Shown here piece by piece: positions 16,929 through 26,483 of a stretch of DNA of 64,000 bases; position 1 is the stretch's first letter; each line of letters opens with the position of its first letter. The position numbers and the translations under genes are program-made. The DNA lies in NCBI GenBank assembly GCA_023386965.1, contig JAEWIR010000012.1, positions 4,173-68,172 of the forward strand, given 5' to 3'. The DNA is from Bacteroidota bacterium (GTDB lineage: Bacteria; Bacteroidota; Bacteroidia; Flavobacteriales; Weeksellaceae). The notes beneath the pieces were generated by a model that did no database searches, was not told the origin of the DNA, and saw nothing but the letters and a program-made list of their open reading frames with translations.

Positions 16929-18344
16929 ATGACAACTATTTTTAAGAATAAATATACGGTACTCACCCTTACAGCTGCTTTGGTGCTCACCTCATGTGTG
17001 GCCAGGCAGCCCTATGAACGTGAAGTTCTGGGTGTGAATGAAAATGTTTTCCGCACCGACCGCATTCCGCGGGACAGTGCCAGCATCGCCACAGTATCCT
17101 GGCGTGAAATATTTACCGATCCGGTGCTGCAGAACCATATCCAGAAAGGTTTGGATAATAACCTGGACATCAGGATTGCACTGCAGAATATTTCTGTGGC
17201 CGAATCCTATCTGAAACAGCGTAAGGCGGCTTATCAGCCTACATTGTCTGTGGGACCCAGCTACACCTTCCAAACGCAGTCACTGAATACGCAACTGGGC
17301 CGGATTGTGGGCGGCAGCCGGCGCTACATCAATGTACTGGGTCTGGAAGGTGATATTTCGTGGGAGGCGGATATTTGGGGTAAACTGAAGGCGGAGCAGA
17401 AAGCACAGTGGGCGGCCTACCTCGGCACCGTAGCTGCACACCGTGACGTGAAGACCGACCTGGTGGCGGCTATTGCTTCTGCCTACTACCAACTGCTGAC
17501 CTTTGATGAGCAGAAAAGGGTCATTAATGCGACTATCGCCCTCAGGAACAAAAATCTGGAAACGACCAGGGCTCTTAAAGAATCCGGTATTCTTACGGAA
17601 GTTGCGGTGCAGCAAAGTGAAGCACTGGTTTATAATGCCCAGGCACTTCTGCTGGATATTGATGTTCAGATTTCCATGCTGGAAAATACCATCAGCTTAC
17701 TGAAGGGTGAGGCTCCGCAAAGTATTGCGCGCTCCACGATCAGTCAGCAACAGATGCCGGCCAATTTCCCTCTTGGGTATTCGGCTAACCTGCTGTCCAA
17801 TCGGGGCGATGTGATGGAGGCGGAGGCAAGACTGGTCCAGGCCTATGAACTGACCGACGCGGCGCGTGCACAGTTTTATCCGAGTTTAAGGATCAACGGA
17901 AGTACAGGTCTGCAGAGTATAGAACTCGACAAATTTTTCAGCATTAATTCTATTTTTGCTACGGTTGTGGGGAGTCTGGTGCAGCCCATCCTTAATCAGC
18001 GACAGATCCGCACCAATTACGAGGTGAGTCTGTATAACAGGCAGATTGCCTATCTGAACTTCCGGAAATCGCTGCTGAATGCCGGTAAGGAAGTTTCAGA
18101 CGCACTGAAGATGTATGAAACACAGGATCAGTTTATCGCCCTGAAAGAAAAGGAAGTGGCTGCTTACCGCAATTCGGTGAACTATTCCGAGGAACTGGTG
18201 AATTACGGTATGGCCAATTATCTGGAGGTACTTAACTCCAGCGTGAACGCACTTAATGCCGAACTGAACATCGCCAGTGCCCAATATACGAAGCTGAGAT
18301 CGGCGGTTGAACTTTATCAGGCGCTGGGCGGCGGATGGCGATAA
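16929..18344 (+). CDS. outer-membrane efflux channel (TolC/OprM family)
   Basis: The outer-membrane exit duct of the RND pump. The 471-residue protein starts with a lipoprotein signal peptide (LVLTSC lipobox, Cys near residue 23). The two-fold TolC repeat is visible: FTDPVLQNHIQKGLDNNLDIRIALQNI in the first half and RGDVMEAEARLVQAYELTDAARAQFYPSLRINGS in the second (given here as two motif regions). Long alpha-helical stretches between would form the periplasmic tunnel. The 38-bp gap after the pump gene is consistent with one transcript. Confidence 0.95.
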   Translation: MTTIFKNKYTVLTLTAALVLTSCVARQPYEREVLGVNENVFRTDRIPRDSASIATVSWREIFTDPVLQNHIQKGLDNNLDIRIALQNISVAESYLKQRKAAYQPTLSVGPSYTFQTQSLNTQLGRIVGGSRRYINVLGLEGDISWEADIWGKLKAEQKAQWAAYLGTVAAHRDVKTDLVAAIASAYYQLLTFDEQKRVINATIALRNKNLETTRALKESGILTEVAVQQSEALVYNAQALLLDIDVQISMLENTISLLKGEAPQSIARSTISQQQMPANFPLGYSANLLSNRGDVMEAEARLVQAYELTDAARAQFYPSLRINGSTGLQSIELDKFFSINSIFATVVGSLVQPILNQRQIRTNYEVSLYNRQIAYLNFRKSLLNAGKEVSDALKMYETQDQFIALKEKEVAAYRNSVNYSEELVNYGMANYLEVLNSSVNALNAELNIASAQYTKLRSAVELYQALGGGWR

Positions 18345-18349
18345 TTCCT

Positions 18350-18357
18350 TATATTTG
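18350..18357 (+). promoter_or_regulatory. -7 box of the Crp/Fnr gene
   Basis: TATATTTG, an exact TAnnTTTG match, right after the channel-gene stop and 14 nt before ATG 18372. This suggests the Crp/Fnr gene has its own promoter. Confidence 0.55.
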
Positions 18358-18371
18358 GTTAAAATTACATC

Positions 18372-18953
18372 ATGGACAATATTGAACATTATCTTTCGGA
18401 AGTACTGGAAATTCCTGTAGCTGATGTTTCCATGTGTGGCTCGCATTATACCGTTAAAAATTTCCAAAAGGGGGAATTACTGTTAAGTGCGGGTGAAATC
18501 TGCAAATCGACATATTTTGTGGAAGAAGGACTGCTGCGGATGTTCTCCACCGATCAGAACGGAAAGGAACACATCATTCAGTTTGCACCCGAAAAATGGC
18601 TGATGTCCGACAGGAGTTCACTTTACTTCAATGAAAAGTCCAATTATTATATAGAAGCGGTGGAGAATTCAAAGGTCCTGCTGTTGACACCTGATTTTTT
18701 TCGCAACCTGAACCTTCAGTTTCCCGGCACCATCGCGAACAATGACCTTTTGCTCCAAAAACATATACGTAACCTTCAGAACCGGGTGAATTCCCTGCTT
18801 TCTGATACGGCGCAGGAGCGCTATCTGGATTTCATCAGGATGTATCCGGACCTTATGCAGCGCGTACCGCAATGGATGGTGGCCTCCTATCTTGGGATTA
18901 CACCTGAAAGTCTGAGCAGGGTGCGCAAGGACCTGGTAAAGAAGAATGTTTGA
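18372..18953 (+). CDS. Crp/Fnr-family transcriptional regulator
   Basis: A 193-residue cytosolic regulator with an N-terminal cyclic-nucleotide-binding fold (GELLLSAGEICKSTYFVEEG around residues 36-55, EHIIQFAPEKWLMSD). No arginine-serine phosphate-binding signature of true cAMP binders (RAA/RTA) is seen, and no Fe-S cysteine set, so the ligand is unknown. The C-terminal HTH is QWMVASYLGITPESLSRVRKDL. It follows the efflux operon on the same strand but has its own -7 box. A role in efflux control is possible but unproven. Confidence 0.88.
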   Translation: MDNIEHYLSEVLEIPVADVSMCGSHYTVKNFQKGELLLSAGEICKSTYFVEEGLLRMFSTDQNGKEHIIQFAPEKWLMSDRSSLYFNEKSNYYIEAVENSKVLLLTPDFFRNLNLQFPGTIANNDLLLQKHIRNLQNRVNSLLSDTAQERYLDFIRMYPDLMQRVPQWMVASYLGITPESLSRVRKDLVKKNV

Positions 18954-18956
18954 CAT

Positions 18957-18984
18957 AAAAAAAGGAACCTTTTGAGGTTCCTTT
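18957..18984 (-). terminator. rpoD terminator (shared hairpin)
   Basis: Perfect 9-bp stem AAAGGAACC (18961-18969) / GGTTCCTTT (18976-18984) with a TTTTGA loop. On the minus strand it is followed by a T tract (A-run 18957-18963), so it ends rpoD transcription; it can also slow read-through from the Crp/Fnr gene. Confidence 0.8.
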
Positions 18985-19003
18985 GAAGTAATAATCGGAT
19001 ATG

Positions 19004-19870
19004 TTATTTACCCAGATAAGATTTCAGGATCTTACTTCTGGTATTGTGCTTAAGTCTCTTGATGGCCTTTTCCTTAATCTGACGCACTCTCTCTCTGGTA
19101 AGGTCGAAGGTTTCGCCAATTTCTTCCAGAGTCATGGGGTGTTTGCCGTTCAGGCCAAAATAAAGACGTACAAGGTCTGCTTCCCTTGGGGTTAGTGTTT
19201 GCAGGGCTCTTTCAATCTCAATCTGCAGGGATTCCAGCATCAGGTCTTTGTCCGGGCTGGGAGATTCACCGGAGCGCAGTACATCGTAAAGGTTGGAATC
19301 TTCACCTTCCACAAGCGGTGCATCCATAGAGAGGTGTCTTCCGCTGTTTTTCATGGATTCCTTGATGTCTTCCTCGCTCATGTCCAGCACTTCTGCAAGT
19401 TCTTCCGGGGATGGAGGTCTTTCATTTTCCTGCTCCAGGTGGGCATAAGCCTTGTTGATTTTGTTGATGGAGCCAATTTTGTTAAGCGGTAGCCTCACAA
19501 TCCTGGACTGCTCAGCCAATGCCTGAAGGATGGACTGCCTGATCCACCATACTGCGTACGAAATAAATTTAAAACCTCTGGTTTCATCGTACCTTTTGGC
19601 GGCCTTCATCAGTCCCAGATTACCTTCATTGATAAGGTCGGGAAGGGACAGTCCCTGATTTTGGTACTGCTTGGATACAGAAACCACGAAACGAAGGTTG
19701 GCTTTAATGAGTTTTTCCAGTGCGGCGCGGTCGCCGGCGCGGATCTTTTGTGCTAAATCAACCTCTTCGTCGGCGGTAATCAGTTCCACTTTTCCGATTT
19801 CCTGAAGATACTTGTCCAGTGACGCGGTTTCCCTGTTGGTAACCTGCTTGGTAATTTTTAACTGTCTCAT
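19004..19870 (-). CDS. rpoD: primary RNA polymerase sigma factor (sigma-70/SigA)
   Basis: Directs RNA polymerase to housekeeping promoters; in Bacteroidota this factor reads TAnnTTTG -7 boxes. The protein is 288 residues from ATG 19870, the short form without region 1.1 that is usual in the phylum. Region 1.2 is SLDKYLQEIGKVELITADEE. Region 2 includes LINEGNLGLMKAAKRYD and FKFISYAVWWIRQSILQAL. Region 3 holds EERPPSPEELAEVLDMS-like sequence. Region 4 has MTLEEIGETFDLTRERVRQI. A two-codon extension to TTG 19876 is possible but MRQLKI is the conserved start. Confidence 0.96.
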   Translation of the reverse strand: MRQLKITKQVTNRETASLDKYLQEIGKVELITADEEVDLAQKIRAGDRAALEKLIKANLRFVVSVSKQYQNQGLSLPDLINEGNLGLMKAAKRYDETRGFKFISYAVWWIRQSILQALAEQSRIVRLPLNKIGSINKINKAYAHLEQENERPPSPEELAEVLDMSEEDIKESMKNSGRHLSMDAPLVEGEDSNLYDVLRSGESPSPDKDLMLESLQIEIERALQTLTPREADLVRLYFGLNGKHPMTLEEIGETFDLTRERVRQIKEKAIKRLKHNTRSKILKSYLGK

Positions 19871-19876
19871 GTACAA

Positions 19877-20141
19877 TAAACACCCGTTTAACGTCGGGCT
19901 CTAAGTATATATACGTTATGCGGGCCGTAAAGGTTACAGGAATTTAAATTATTGTTTAATTATTTTGGTCAGCGCAGCCCGTCAATTGGTCTCGGATTAC
20001 TTCATTGATAATTATTAGGCATAAATTAATTGGATATGATACTCTTTAACTTTAATCACCGTATGAAATCATGTGGTTTGAGACAGAACTCTGAATCCCC
20101 GTTTTTGCTGTTTCCCCAAATCTTAGTACCTTTAAGCGCAT
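19877..20141. other. divergent promoter region, rpoD / pcd
   Basis: No gene is seen. TACCTTTA at 20127-20134, one mismatch from the -7 consensus, may serve the downstream dehydrogenase gene. Confidence 0.4.
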
Positions 20142-21707
20142 ATGAAAACAGAAAACATGGTAAAAACAGAAAAGGATTACGGCATTGCGCAGTCCTTGAA
20201 GAATTTAGGAATTTCAAATGAAAATACAGGCGTTTCCACAGGATTGGAAAGCTTTGCCAACGGAGACGTTATCGATAGTTATTCGCCTACAGACGGCCAG
20301 CTTATCGCCAAAATAAAAACAGGTTCTGCGGAAGATTACGAAAAGGTAATGTCTGCCGCGAAAGCCGCCTTTCCCGAGTTCCGGTTAATGCCCGCACCGA
20401 AAAGGGGAGAACTGGTGAGACAGTTCGGCAATAAATTAAGAGAGAAAAAAGATGACCTGGGTAAACTCGTGTCTTATGAAATGGGTAAATCCATGCAGGA
20501 AGGCTTAGGAGAGGTTCAGGAGATGATCGATATCTGCGATTTCGCGGTAGGTCTTTCCCGTCAGCTTCACGGATTTACCATGCATTCCGAGAGACCGCTG
20601 CACCGTATGTACGAACAGTACCATCCGCTGGGAATTGTTGGAGTGATTTCGGCCTTCAATTTTCCGGTAGCTGTGTGGAGCTGGAATACCGCCCTGAGCT
20701 GGATCTGCGGTAACGTGACCGTTTGGAAACCGTCGGAGAAAGTAGGGCTTTGCGCCATAGCCTGCCAGAACATCATCGCTGAGGTATTGAGGGAAAATGA
20801 TATGCCTGAGGGGATCTCCGGAATGATCGTTGGCGATCATACCATCGGCGAGAAACTGGTGGCAGACAAAAGAACCGCGCTTGTTTCCTTTACAGGTTCT
20901 ACACGTGTAGGAAGAATGGTAGGGACAAAGGTAGCCGAGCGTTTCGGAAAGTCTATCCTGGAACTGGGCGGTAACAATGCCATCATAATTTCGGAACATG
21001 CAGATTTGGATATGTCCATCATTGGAGCGGTATTCGGCGCTGTAGGAACGGCCGGGCAGAGGTGTACGTCAACCAGAAGGCTGATTATCCACTCTTCTGT
21101 TTATGATGAAGTCAAAAACCGTTTGGTTAAAGCCTACGGTCAGCTAAAGATCGGAAATCCACTGGATGAGAACAACCATGTCGGTCCGCTCATCGACACC
21201 GATGCTGTGTCGCAGTACCTTGATTCCATTGAAAAGTGTAAAAAGGAAGGCGGAAAGTTCATTGTGGAAGGCGGTGTGCTGGAAGGCGCTGACTACAGCT
21301 CCGGCTGTTACGTGAAGCCCTGCATCGCTGAAGTTGAAAACAGCTTTGAAATCGTGCAGCACGAAACCTTTGCTCCCATCCTTTATATCATGAAATACGA
21401 AAGCCTGAATGAGGCTATTGAGATGCAGAACGACGTCCCGCAAGGTCTGAGTTCGGCGATCATGACCCAAAACCTTCGTGAGGCTGAGCTGTTCCTGTCT
21501 CATGCAGGATCCGACTGCGGTATTGCCAATGTAAATATCGGTACGTCCGGTGCGGAAATCGGAGGAGCCTTCGGAGGCGAAAAAGAAACCGGTGGCGGCC
21601 GCGAATCAGGATCTGATGTCTGGAAATATTATATGAGAAGACAGACCAACACTATCAATTACAGTACGACTTTGCCGCTGGCTCAGGGTATTAAGTTCGA
21701 TATCTAA
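20142..21707 (+). CDS. pcd: piperideine-6-carboxylate/aminoadipate-semialdehyde dehydrogenase
   Basis: ALDH7-type aldehyde dehydrogenase oxidising L-2-aminoadipate 6-semialdehyde (in equilibrium with piperideine-6-carboxylate) to 2-aminoadipate with NAD(P)+. The 521-residue protein has the cofactor region FNFPVAVWSWNTA and TVWKPSEK, SFTGSTRVG, the general base Glu in LELGGNNAII and the catalytic Cys in GTAGQRCTSTRRL. The substrate is inferred from the next gene, which encodes lysine 6-transaminase; lat and pcd are neighbours in other flavobacteria as well. An alternative start Met lies five codons in (20157). Confidence 0.9.
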   Translation: MKTENMVKTEKDYGIAQSLKNLGISNENTGVSTGLESFANGDVIDSYSPTDGQLIAKIKTGSAEDYEKVMSAAKAAFPEFRLMPAPKRGELVRQFGNKLREKKDDLGKLVSYEMGKSMQEGLGEVQEMIDICDFAVGLSRQLHGFTMHSERPLHRMYEQYHPLGIVGVISAFNFPVAVWSWNTALSWICGNVTVWKPSEKVGLCAIACQNIIAEVLRENDMPEGISGMIVGDHTIGEKLVADKRTALVSFTGSTRVGRMVGTKVAERFGKSILELGGNNAIIISEHADLDMSIIGAVFGAVGTAGQRCTSTRRLIIHSSVYDEVKNRLVKAYGQLKIGNPLDENNHVGPLIDTDAVSQYLDSIEKCKKEGGKFIVEGGVLEGADYSSGCYVKPCIAEVENSFEIVQHETFAPILYIMKYESLNEAIEMQNDVPQGLSSAIMTQNLREAELFLSHAGSDCGIANVNIGTSGAEIGGAFGGEKETGGGRESGSDVWKYYMRRQTNTINYSTTLPLAQGIKFDI

Positions 21708-21780
21708 GACGGCAGTTCACCAAATCACAGAATATTATTTCACCAAGGCTATTGCAGCTTTTAAAACAATCATAAAAAAT

Positions 21781-23118
21781 ATGAATAACACCATCGCTCA
21801 ACAACCAGAGACTACCAATAAAGTAAAAAACACCCTGGCCCGACATATCCTTGCCGACGGTTTCGACTTCGTTATGGATATCGAGAAATCCCACGGTTCC
21901 TATATCGCCGACAAATTAAGCGGCACTGAATTTCTGGATATGTTCTCCATGTTTGCGTCTGCCTCCATCGGCTATAATCATCCCTACGTAGTACAGCATT
22001 CGGACTGGCTGGGCCGCATGGCGATTAACAAACCCACACTGGCTGATGTTTATTCCGAGGAGTATGCGGAATTTATGGAAGTTTTCGAACGTGTTGCTAT
22101 TCCGCAGGAACTGCAGTACTGCTTCTTTATTGAAGGCGGAACTTTGGCGGTAGAGAATGCCATGAAAGCCTGCTTCGACTGGAAAACGCGTAAGAACTTT
22201 GAAAAGGACCTCACGGTGGAAGGTGATATCTGCATCCATTTCCGTCAGTCCTTCCACGGCCGCAGCGGTTATACACTAAGTTTAACCAATACCTCAGACC
22301 CACGGAAGCATATGTACTTCCCGAAGTTCGACTGGCCACGGATCATAAACCCCTACTTAACTTTCCCGGTAACGGAGGAAAATCTTGAGACTACCATCAA
22401 AAATGAGCAGTTGGCGCTGCTGAATATTGAAGAGGCGATATTGGCAAATCCAAACCGGGTAGCCTGCATCATCATCGAACCTATTCAGGCAGAAGGCGGC
22501 GACAACCATTTCCGCGATGAGTTCTTTACCGGCTTAAGAAAGCTGTGTGATGAAAACGAAGTCTTACTGATTTTCGATGAAGTGCAAACCGGCATCGGGA
22601 TTACAGGGAAAATGTGGGCGTTCCAGCATTTTACATCGAAGCCGGATATCATTTCCTTTGGAAAGAAAACCCAGGTTTGTGGGGTTCTGGCCAATAAGGA
22701 AAAATTTGATGAAATACCGAACAATGTTTTCCGCGAGAGTTCCAGGATCAACTCCACATTTGGTGGTAACTTCATCGATATGATGCGCTTTAAACTGGTT
22801 CTTGAAGTGATTGAAAAAGAAAACCTCTGCGAAAATGCCAGAGTGGTAGGAGAGTACCTGCTTTCAGGATTGCAGAATCTGGCTGCAAAATATCCTCAGC
22901 ATCTTTCAAATGCACGAGGAAGAGGCCTGATGTGTGCCATAGACCTTACCGATGGTGCACAGCGTGACGCCGTACGTGACGAGCTGTACCGCCGTAACCT
23001 GATTATCCTGGGTTGCGGTGACCAGTCACTGCGTTTCCGCCCGCACCTGAACGTAACTAAAGAGGAAATTCAGCTGGCGCTGGATAAAATTGAAGACGTC
23101 ATCAGCCAAATAGCGTAA
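21781..23118 (+). CDS. lat: L-lysine 6-transaminase
   Basis: PLP-dependent class III aminotransferase moving the epsilon-amino group of L-lysine to 2-oxoglutarate, which yields aminoadipate semialdehyde for Pcd. At 445 residues it has the expected length. Visible motifs are FFIEGGTLAVENAMKACFDW, FHGRSGYTLSLTNT, the PLP Asp in LLIFDEVQTGIGITG and the Schiff-base Lys in DIISFGKKTQVCG. The N-terminal HILADGFDFVMDIEKSHGSY is typical of LAT. It starts 73 bp after pcd, so the two form a compact lysine-degradation operon closed by a strong terminator. Confidence 0.95.
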   Translation: MNNTIAQQPETTNKVKNTLARHILADGFDFVMDIEKSHGSYIADKLSGTEFLDMFSMFASASIGYNHPYVVQHSDWLGRMAINKPTLADVYSEEYAEFMEVFERVAIPQELQYCFFIEGGTLAVENAMKACFDWKTRKNFEKDLTVEGDICIHFRQSFHGRSGYTLSLTNTSDPRKHMYFPKFDWPRIINPYLTFPVTEENLETTIKNEQLALLNIEEAILANPNRVACIIIEPIQAEGGDNHFRDEFFTGLRKLCDENEVLLIFDEVQTGIGITGKMWAFQHFTSKPDIISFGKKTQVCGVLANKEKFDEIPNNVFRESSRINSTFGGNFIDMMRFKLVLEVIEKENLCENARVVGEYLLSGLQNLAAKYPQHLSNARGRGLMCAIDLTDGAQRDAVRDELYRRNLIILGCGDQSLRFRPHLNVTKEEIQLALDKIEDVISQIA

Positions 23119-23124
23119 TACACG

Positions 23125-23152
23125 AAGCCGGAATTTTTTTCCGGCTTTTTTT
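23125..23152 (+). terminator. lat terminator
   Basis: AAGCCGG (23125-23131) / CCGGCTT (23141-23147) with a T-rich loop, followed by a T-run. It overlaps the last codons of the convergent aminotransferase gene. Confidence 0.8.
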
Positions 23153-24293
23153 ATAGAAGGTTGCGCAGAAGTTCTGCGGCCTTATCCATGGTCTCTTCTT
23201 TTTTGGCAAAGCAAAACCTGACTTTCCCGGTATTCTGCCCGTTATGATAAAACGCCGAAACGGGTACGGTGCAGACCTTTTTCTCCCTGGTAAGCCATAC
23301 CGCGAAGTCCTTATCATTCAGATCTGAAAAGTTACGGTAGTCCATGGTTTGGAAATAGCCGCCCTGGGCTTTTGAACTAATTTCAAAAGGTAAACAGGCG
23401 AAAGCATCAATCAGGTAATCTCTTTTTTCCTGCATCATTTGCGCATTGGCTTTGGCATCAAAGACTTCCAGATATCCGGCCAGGGCATACTGCGCCGGAA
23501 CATTCACGCAAAAACTTAAGTATTGGTGCACACGCCGGAAAGCGTGATTAAGTTCTTCACTTGCCAGCACATATCCTACCTTCCAGCCGGTAGCGTGGAA
23601 CATTTTGCCGAAAGAAAACACCGCATAGCTCCGCTCCCGAAGCTGAGTGTGGTGCATTACACTCGTGAACGTATTTTCGTCATAACAGAGAAGGTCGTAA
23701 ACTTCATCCGAAATAACGATGATCTCCGTATCCTTTACAATCTGCCACAACTGTTCCCAGTCACTTTCTGTCCAGATATTTCCTGACGGATTGTGCGGTG
23801 AATTTATTATGATTGCCCGGGTTTGCATCGTAACCACATTTCTTATCTTTTCAAAATCAGGTCTGAAATCTGTATCCAGACTAACGAATACCGGTTTGCC
23901 ACCGTTTATCTCGATGGCCGGCACATAACTGTCGTAGCTGGGTTCCAAAACAATTACCTCGTCGCCGGGATTCAGGATAGTGGCCAGCGCGCAGTAAATT
24001 CCGTACGTGGCACCGGGCGTAATTATTATTTCAGACGGGTGGATGCGAAGGGGTTTAGGACGGGCAGCATTGAAGGTTGCCAGATTTTCTATAAGCAGGG
24101 GAACTCCCGTGAGCGGAGCATATTGGTTATGGTTATCTGCCGTTGCTTTGGCCAGAAGTTCTTTAAGTTTTGGGTCTGTTTCAAAGTCGGGAAAGCCCTG
24201 CGACAGGTTTACAGCGCCGTGTTGCTGTGCCAGTAAAGTCATTTCCGAAAATATGCTGATGTCTTTGCCGCTGTGCTTCCGCTCAATTCTCAT
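23151..24293 (-). CDS. methionine-type aminotransferase (YbdL-like)
   Basis: Fold-type I PLP aminotransferase resembling E. coli YbdL, which transaminates methionine and aromatic amino acids. Motifs: GAVNLSQGFPDFE, NQYAPLTGVPLL, ITPGATYGIYCAL, NSPHNPSGNIW, ISDEVYDLL with the PLP-binding Asp/Tyr, and the Schiff-base Lys in FSFGKMFHATGWKVGY. The reading frame extends to an ATG at 24320, but TACATTTG just inside it (24310-24317) is a perfect -7 box, so I place the start at ATG 24293 (MRIERKHSGKDI; 380 residues). Not in an operon with lat, which converges on it. Confidence 0.88.
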   Translation of the reverse strand: MRIERKHSGKDISIFSEMTLLAQQHGAVNLSQGFPDFETDPKLKELLAKATADNHNQYAPLTGVPLLIENLATFNAARPKPLRIHPSEIIITPGATYGIYCALATILNPGDEVIVLEPSYDSYVPAIEINGGKPVFVSLDTDFRPDFEKIRNVVTMQTRAIIINSPHNPSGNIWTESDWEQLWQIVKDTEIIVISDEVYDLLCYDENTFTSVMHHTQLRERSYAVFSFGKMFHATGWKVGYVLASEELNHAFRRVHQYLSFCVNVPAQYALAGYLEVFDAKANAQMMQEKRDYLIDAFACLPFEISSKAQGGYFQTMDYRNFSDLNDKDFAVWLTREKKVCTVPVSAFYHNGQNTGKVRFCFAKKEETMDKAAELLRNLL

Positions 24294-24309
24294 ATTGGGA
24301 TCTTTTAAC

Positions 24310-24317
24310 CAAATGTA
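24310..24317 (-). promoter_or_regulatory. -7 box of the YbdL-like gene
   Basis: TACATTTG on the minus strand, 16 nt before ATG 24293. It argues against the longer start at 24320. Confidence 0.5.
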
Positions 24318-24500
24318 CATTTTTTTTTAGCTAATCTTTCCTGTTTTTTATTAGAGAATCAATACTTTGATTTTAGGTAGAGAGGGTTGTGATTGGCCGC
24401 ATTTCTTTATTTTGTGAGCCCGCGAAATGATTTCATTATCAATACATTAACGGTGGATAAATCTTTTAAATATATTGTTTCTACTCTCAAATAAAAAAAC

Positions 24501-24508
24501 TACTTTTG
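24501..24508 (+). promoter_or_regulatory. -7 box of typA
   Basis: TACTTTTG, an exact consensus match, 18 nt before ATG 24527. A TTG at 24475-24477 may be part of the -33 element, at slightly long spacing. Confidence 0.6.
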
Positions 24509-24526
24509 CACCGTCAAAAAATATTT

Positions 24527-26332
24527 ATGCAAAACATTAGAAATATCGCAATCATTGCGCACGTTGACCACGGTAAGACCACTTTGGTTGACAAAATTAT
24601 TCACGCAACCAGCATTTTCAGAGAAAATCAGGAATCCGGCGATTTAATCATGGATAATAACGATCTTGAAAGAGAGCGTGGTATCACCATTTTATCCAAA
24701 AACATATCGGTATCATATAAAGATACCAAGATTAACGTAATTGATACTCCCGGTCACGCCGATTTTGGTGGTGAAGTGGAGCGGGTTCTGAAAATGGCCG
24801 ACGGTGTTTTGCTTTTAGTAGATGCCTTTGAAGGACCCATGCCACAGACGCGTTTCGTATTGCAGAAAGCACTGGAACTGGGTCTTAGACCCGTAGTGGT
24901 AATTAACAAAGTAGATAAACCGAACTGCCGCCCGGATGAGGTTCATGACCAGGTGTTCGACCTGTTCTTCAACCTGGACGCAACAGAGGAGCAGCTTGAC
25001 TTCCCAACTTTTTACGGATCTTCCAAGCAGGGCTGGTTCAATACCTCCCTGGAGCCAACCGACAATATTTTCCCGCTTCTGGACGGTATCCTGCAATATG
25101 TTCCTGCACCGGAAGCCAAAGAAGGTCCGCTTAGAATGCAGATCACTTCCCTTGACTTCTCTTCATTCCTTGGCAGAATTGCTATCGGTAAAATTACTCA
25201 GGGTTCTGTAAAGGAATCCGAGTGGATCGGTCTTGCACAGGAAGACGGTAATATCATCAAAGGAAAAGTTAAGGAATTATACGTTTTTGAAGGTCTGGGC
25301 AAGAAGAAAGTTCAGGAAGTAAAAGCGGGTGATATCTGTGCCATCGTAGGTTTCGACAAATTCCAGATCGGTGATTCCTTCGTGGACCTGGAAAATCCGG
25401 ATCCGATGCCGCGTACGGCGATTGATGAGCCTACACTTAATATGACCTTCTCCATCAACAACTCGCCTTTCTTCGGAAAAGACGGGAAGTATGTAACCTC
25501 CAATCACCTTAAAGAAAGGCTGATGAAGGAGCTGGAGAAAAACCTGGCGCTTCGTGTAGAGTTAACTGAAGATGCCAACACCTTCCTTGTGTTCGGCCGC
25601 GGTATCCTGCACCTTTCAGTCCTTATCGAGACGATGAGAAGGGAAGGTTATGAAATGACCATCGGTCAGCCCCAGGTGATCCTGAAGGAGATTGACGGTG
25701 TAAAATGTGAGCCTTATGAATCTTTGGTAGTTGACGTACCTGAGGAGTACGCATCACGTGTCATTGACCTTGCCACGCAAAGAAAAGGTGACCTTCATAT
25801 TATGGAAACCAAAGGTGAAATGCAGCACCTGGAGATCGAGATTCCTTCCAGAGGACTGATCGGCCTGAGATCTCAGATGCTTACGGCTACAGCCGGTGAA
25901 GCCATTATGGCGCACCGTTTCACGGAGTACAAGCCTTACAAAGGTACTATACCAGGCAGATTGGTAGGCGTATTGGTAAGCAAGTCTCAGGGGCCGGCTA
26001 CCGAATATTCCATCGCAAAACTTCAGGACAGAGGTAAATTCTTTGTTGATCCGGGCGAGGAAATCTACGCAGGTATGATCGTGGGTGAGCAGAACAAGCC
26101 GGGTGACCTGGTGGTAAACATTGTGGAAGCCAAGCAGCTGAACAATATGCGTGCTTCAGGAAAGGACAAGGACGGGAACATCGCTCCAAAAACCCTTTTC
26201 TCACTGGAAGAATGTATGGAATACATCCAGGCGGATGAGGCCATTGAGGTAACTCCAAACTTCATCAGAATGCGAAAAAAAGTCCTTTCGGAAGAAGAAA
26301 GAAAGAGAATTGAAAGAAACGCGAAAGCATAA
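24527..26332 (+). CDS. typA: translational GTPase TypA/BipA
   Basis: Ribosome-associated GTPase of the EF-G superfamily involved in ribosome assembly and stress adaptation. The 601-residue protein has G1 IIAHVDHGKTTL, G2 in RERGITILSKN, G3 DTPGHADFGGEVER, G4 VINKVDKPNCRPDEV, then domains II, III and V and the BipA-specific C-terminal domain. The frame extends to TTG 24506, but this is the end of the -7 box, so ATG 24527 (MQNIRNIAIIAHVD) is the start. It is a single gene with its own promoter and terminator. Confidence 0.96.
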   Translation: MQNIRNIAIIAHVDHGKTTLVDKIIHATSIFRENQESGDLIMDNNDLERERGITILSKNISVSYKDTKINVIDTPGHADFGGEVERVLKMADGVLLLVDAFEGPMPQTRFVLQKALELGLRPVVVINKVDKPNCRPDEVHDQVFDLFFNLDATEEQLDFPTFYGSSKQGWFNTSLEPTDNIFPLLDGILQYVPAPEAKEGPLRMQITSLDFSSFLGRIAIGKITQGSVKESEWIGLAQEDGNIIKGKVKELYVFEGLGKKKVQEVKAGDICAIVGFDKFQIGDSFVDLENPDPMPRTAIDEPTLNMTFSINNSPFFGKDGKYVTSNHLKERLMKELEKNLALRVELTEDANTFLVFGRGILHLSVLIETMRREGYEMTIGQPQVILKEIDGVKCEPYESLVVDVPEEYASRVIDLATQRKGDLHIMETKGEMQHLEIEIPSRGLIGLRSQMLTATAGEAIMAHRFTEYKPYKGTIPGRLVGVLVSKSQGPATEYSIAKLQDRGKFFVDPGEEIYAGMIVGEQNKPGDLVVNIVEAKQLNNMRASGKDKDGNIAPKTLFSLEECMEYIQADEAIEVTPNFIRMRKKVLSEEERKRIERNAKA

Positions 26333-26353
26333 TTCATTCTTATAAACAATTTG

Positions 26354-26378
26354 TGCCCCGGTTTACCGGGGCATTTTT
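26354..26378 (+). terminator. typA terminator
   Basis: Perfect stem TGCCCCGG (26354-26361) / CCGGGGCA (26366-26373), TTTA loop, then five Ts. It also marks the left border of the defence region. Confidence 0.9.
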
Positions 26379-26483
26379 GTTTGCAGCCGGCTAAATCCGG
26401 CGCAGAGGGATGCTGGTTAGTGGTTTGCTTTTTCGATATTAATATAATTGCTTGTCAACAAACACCAAACAGCGTAAAGCAGT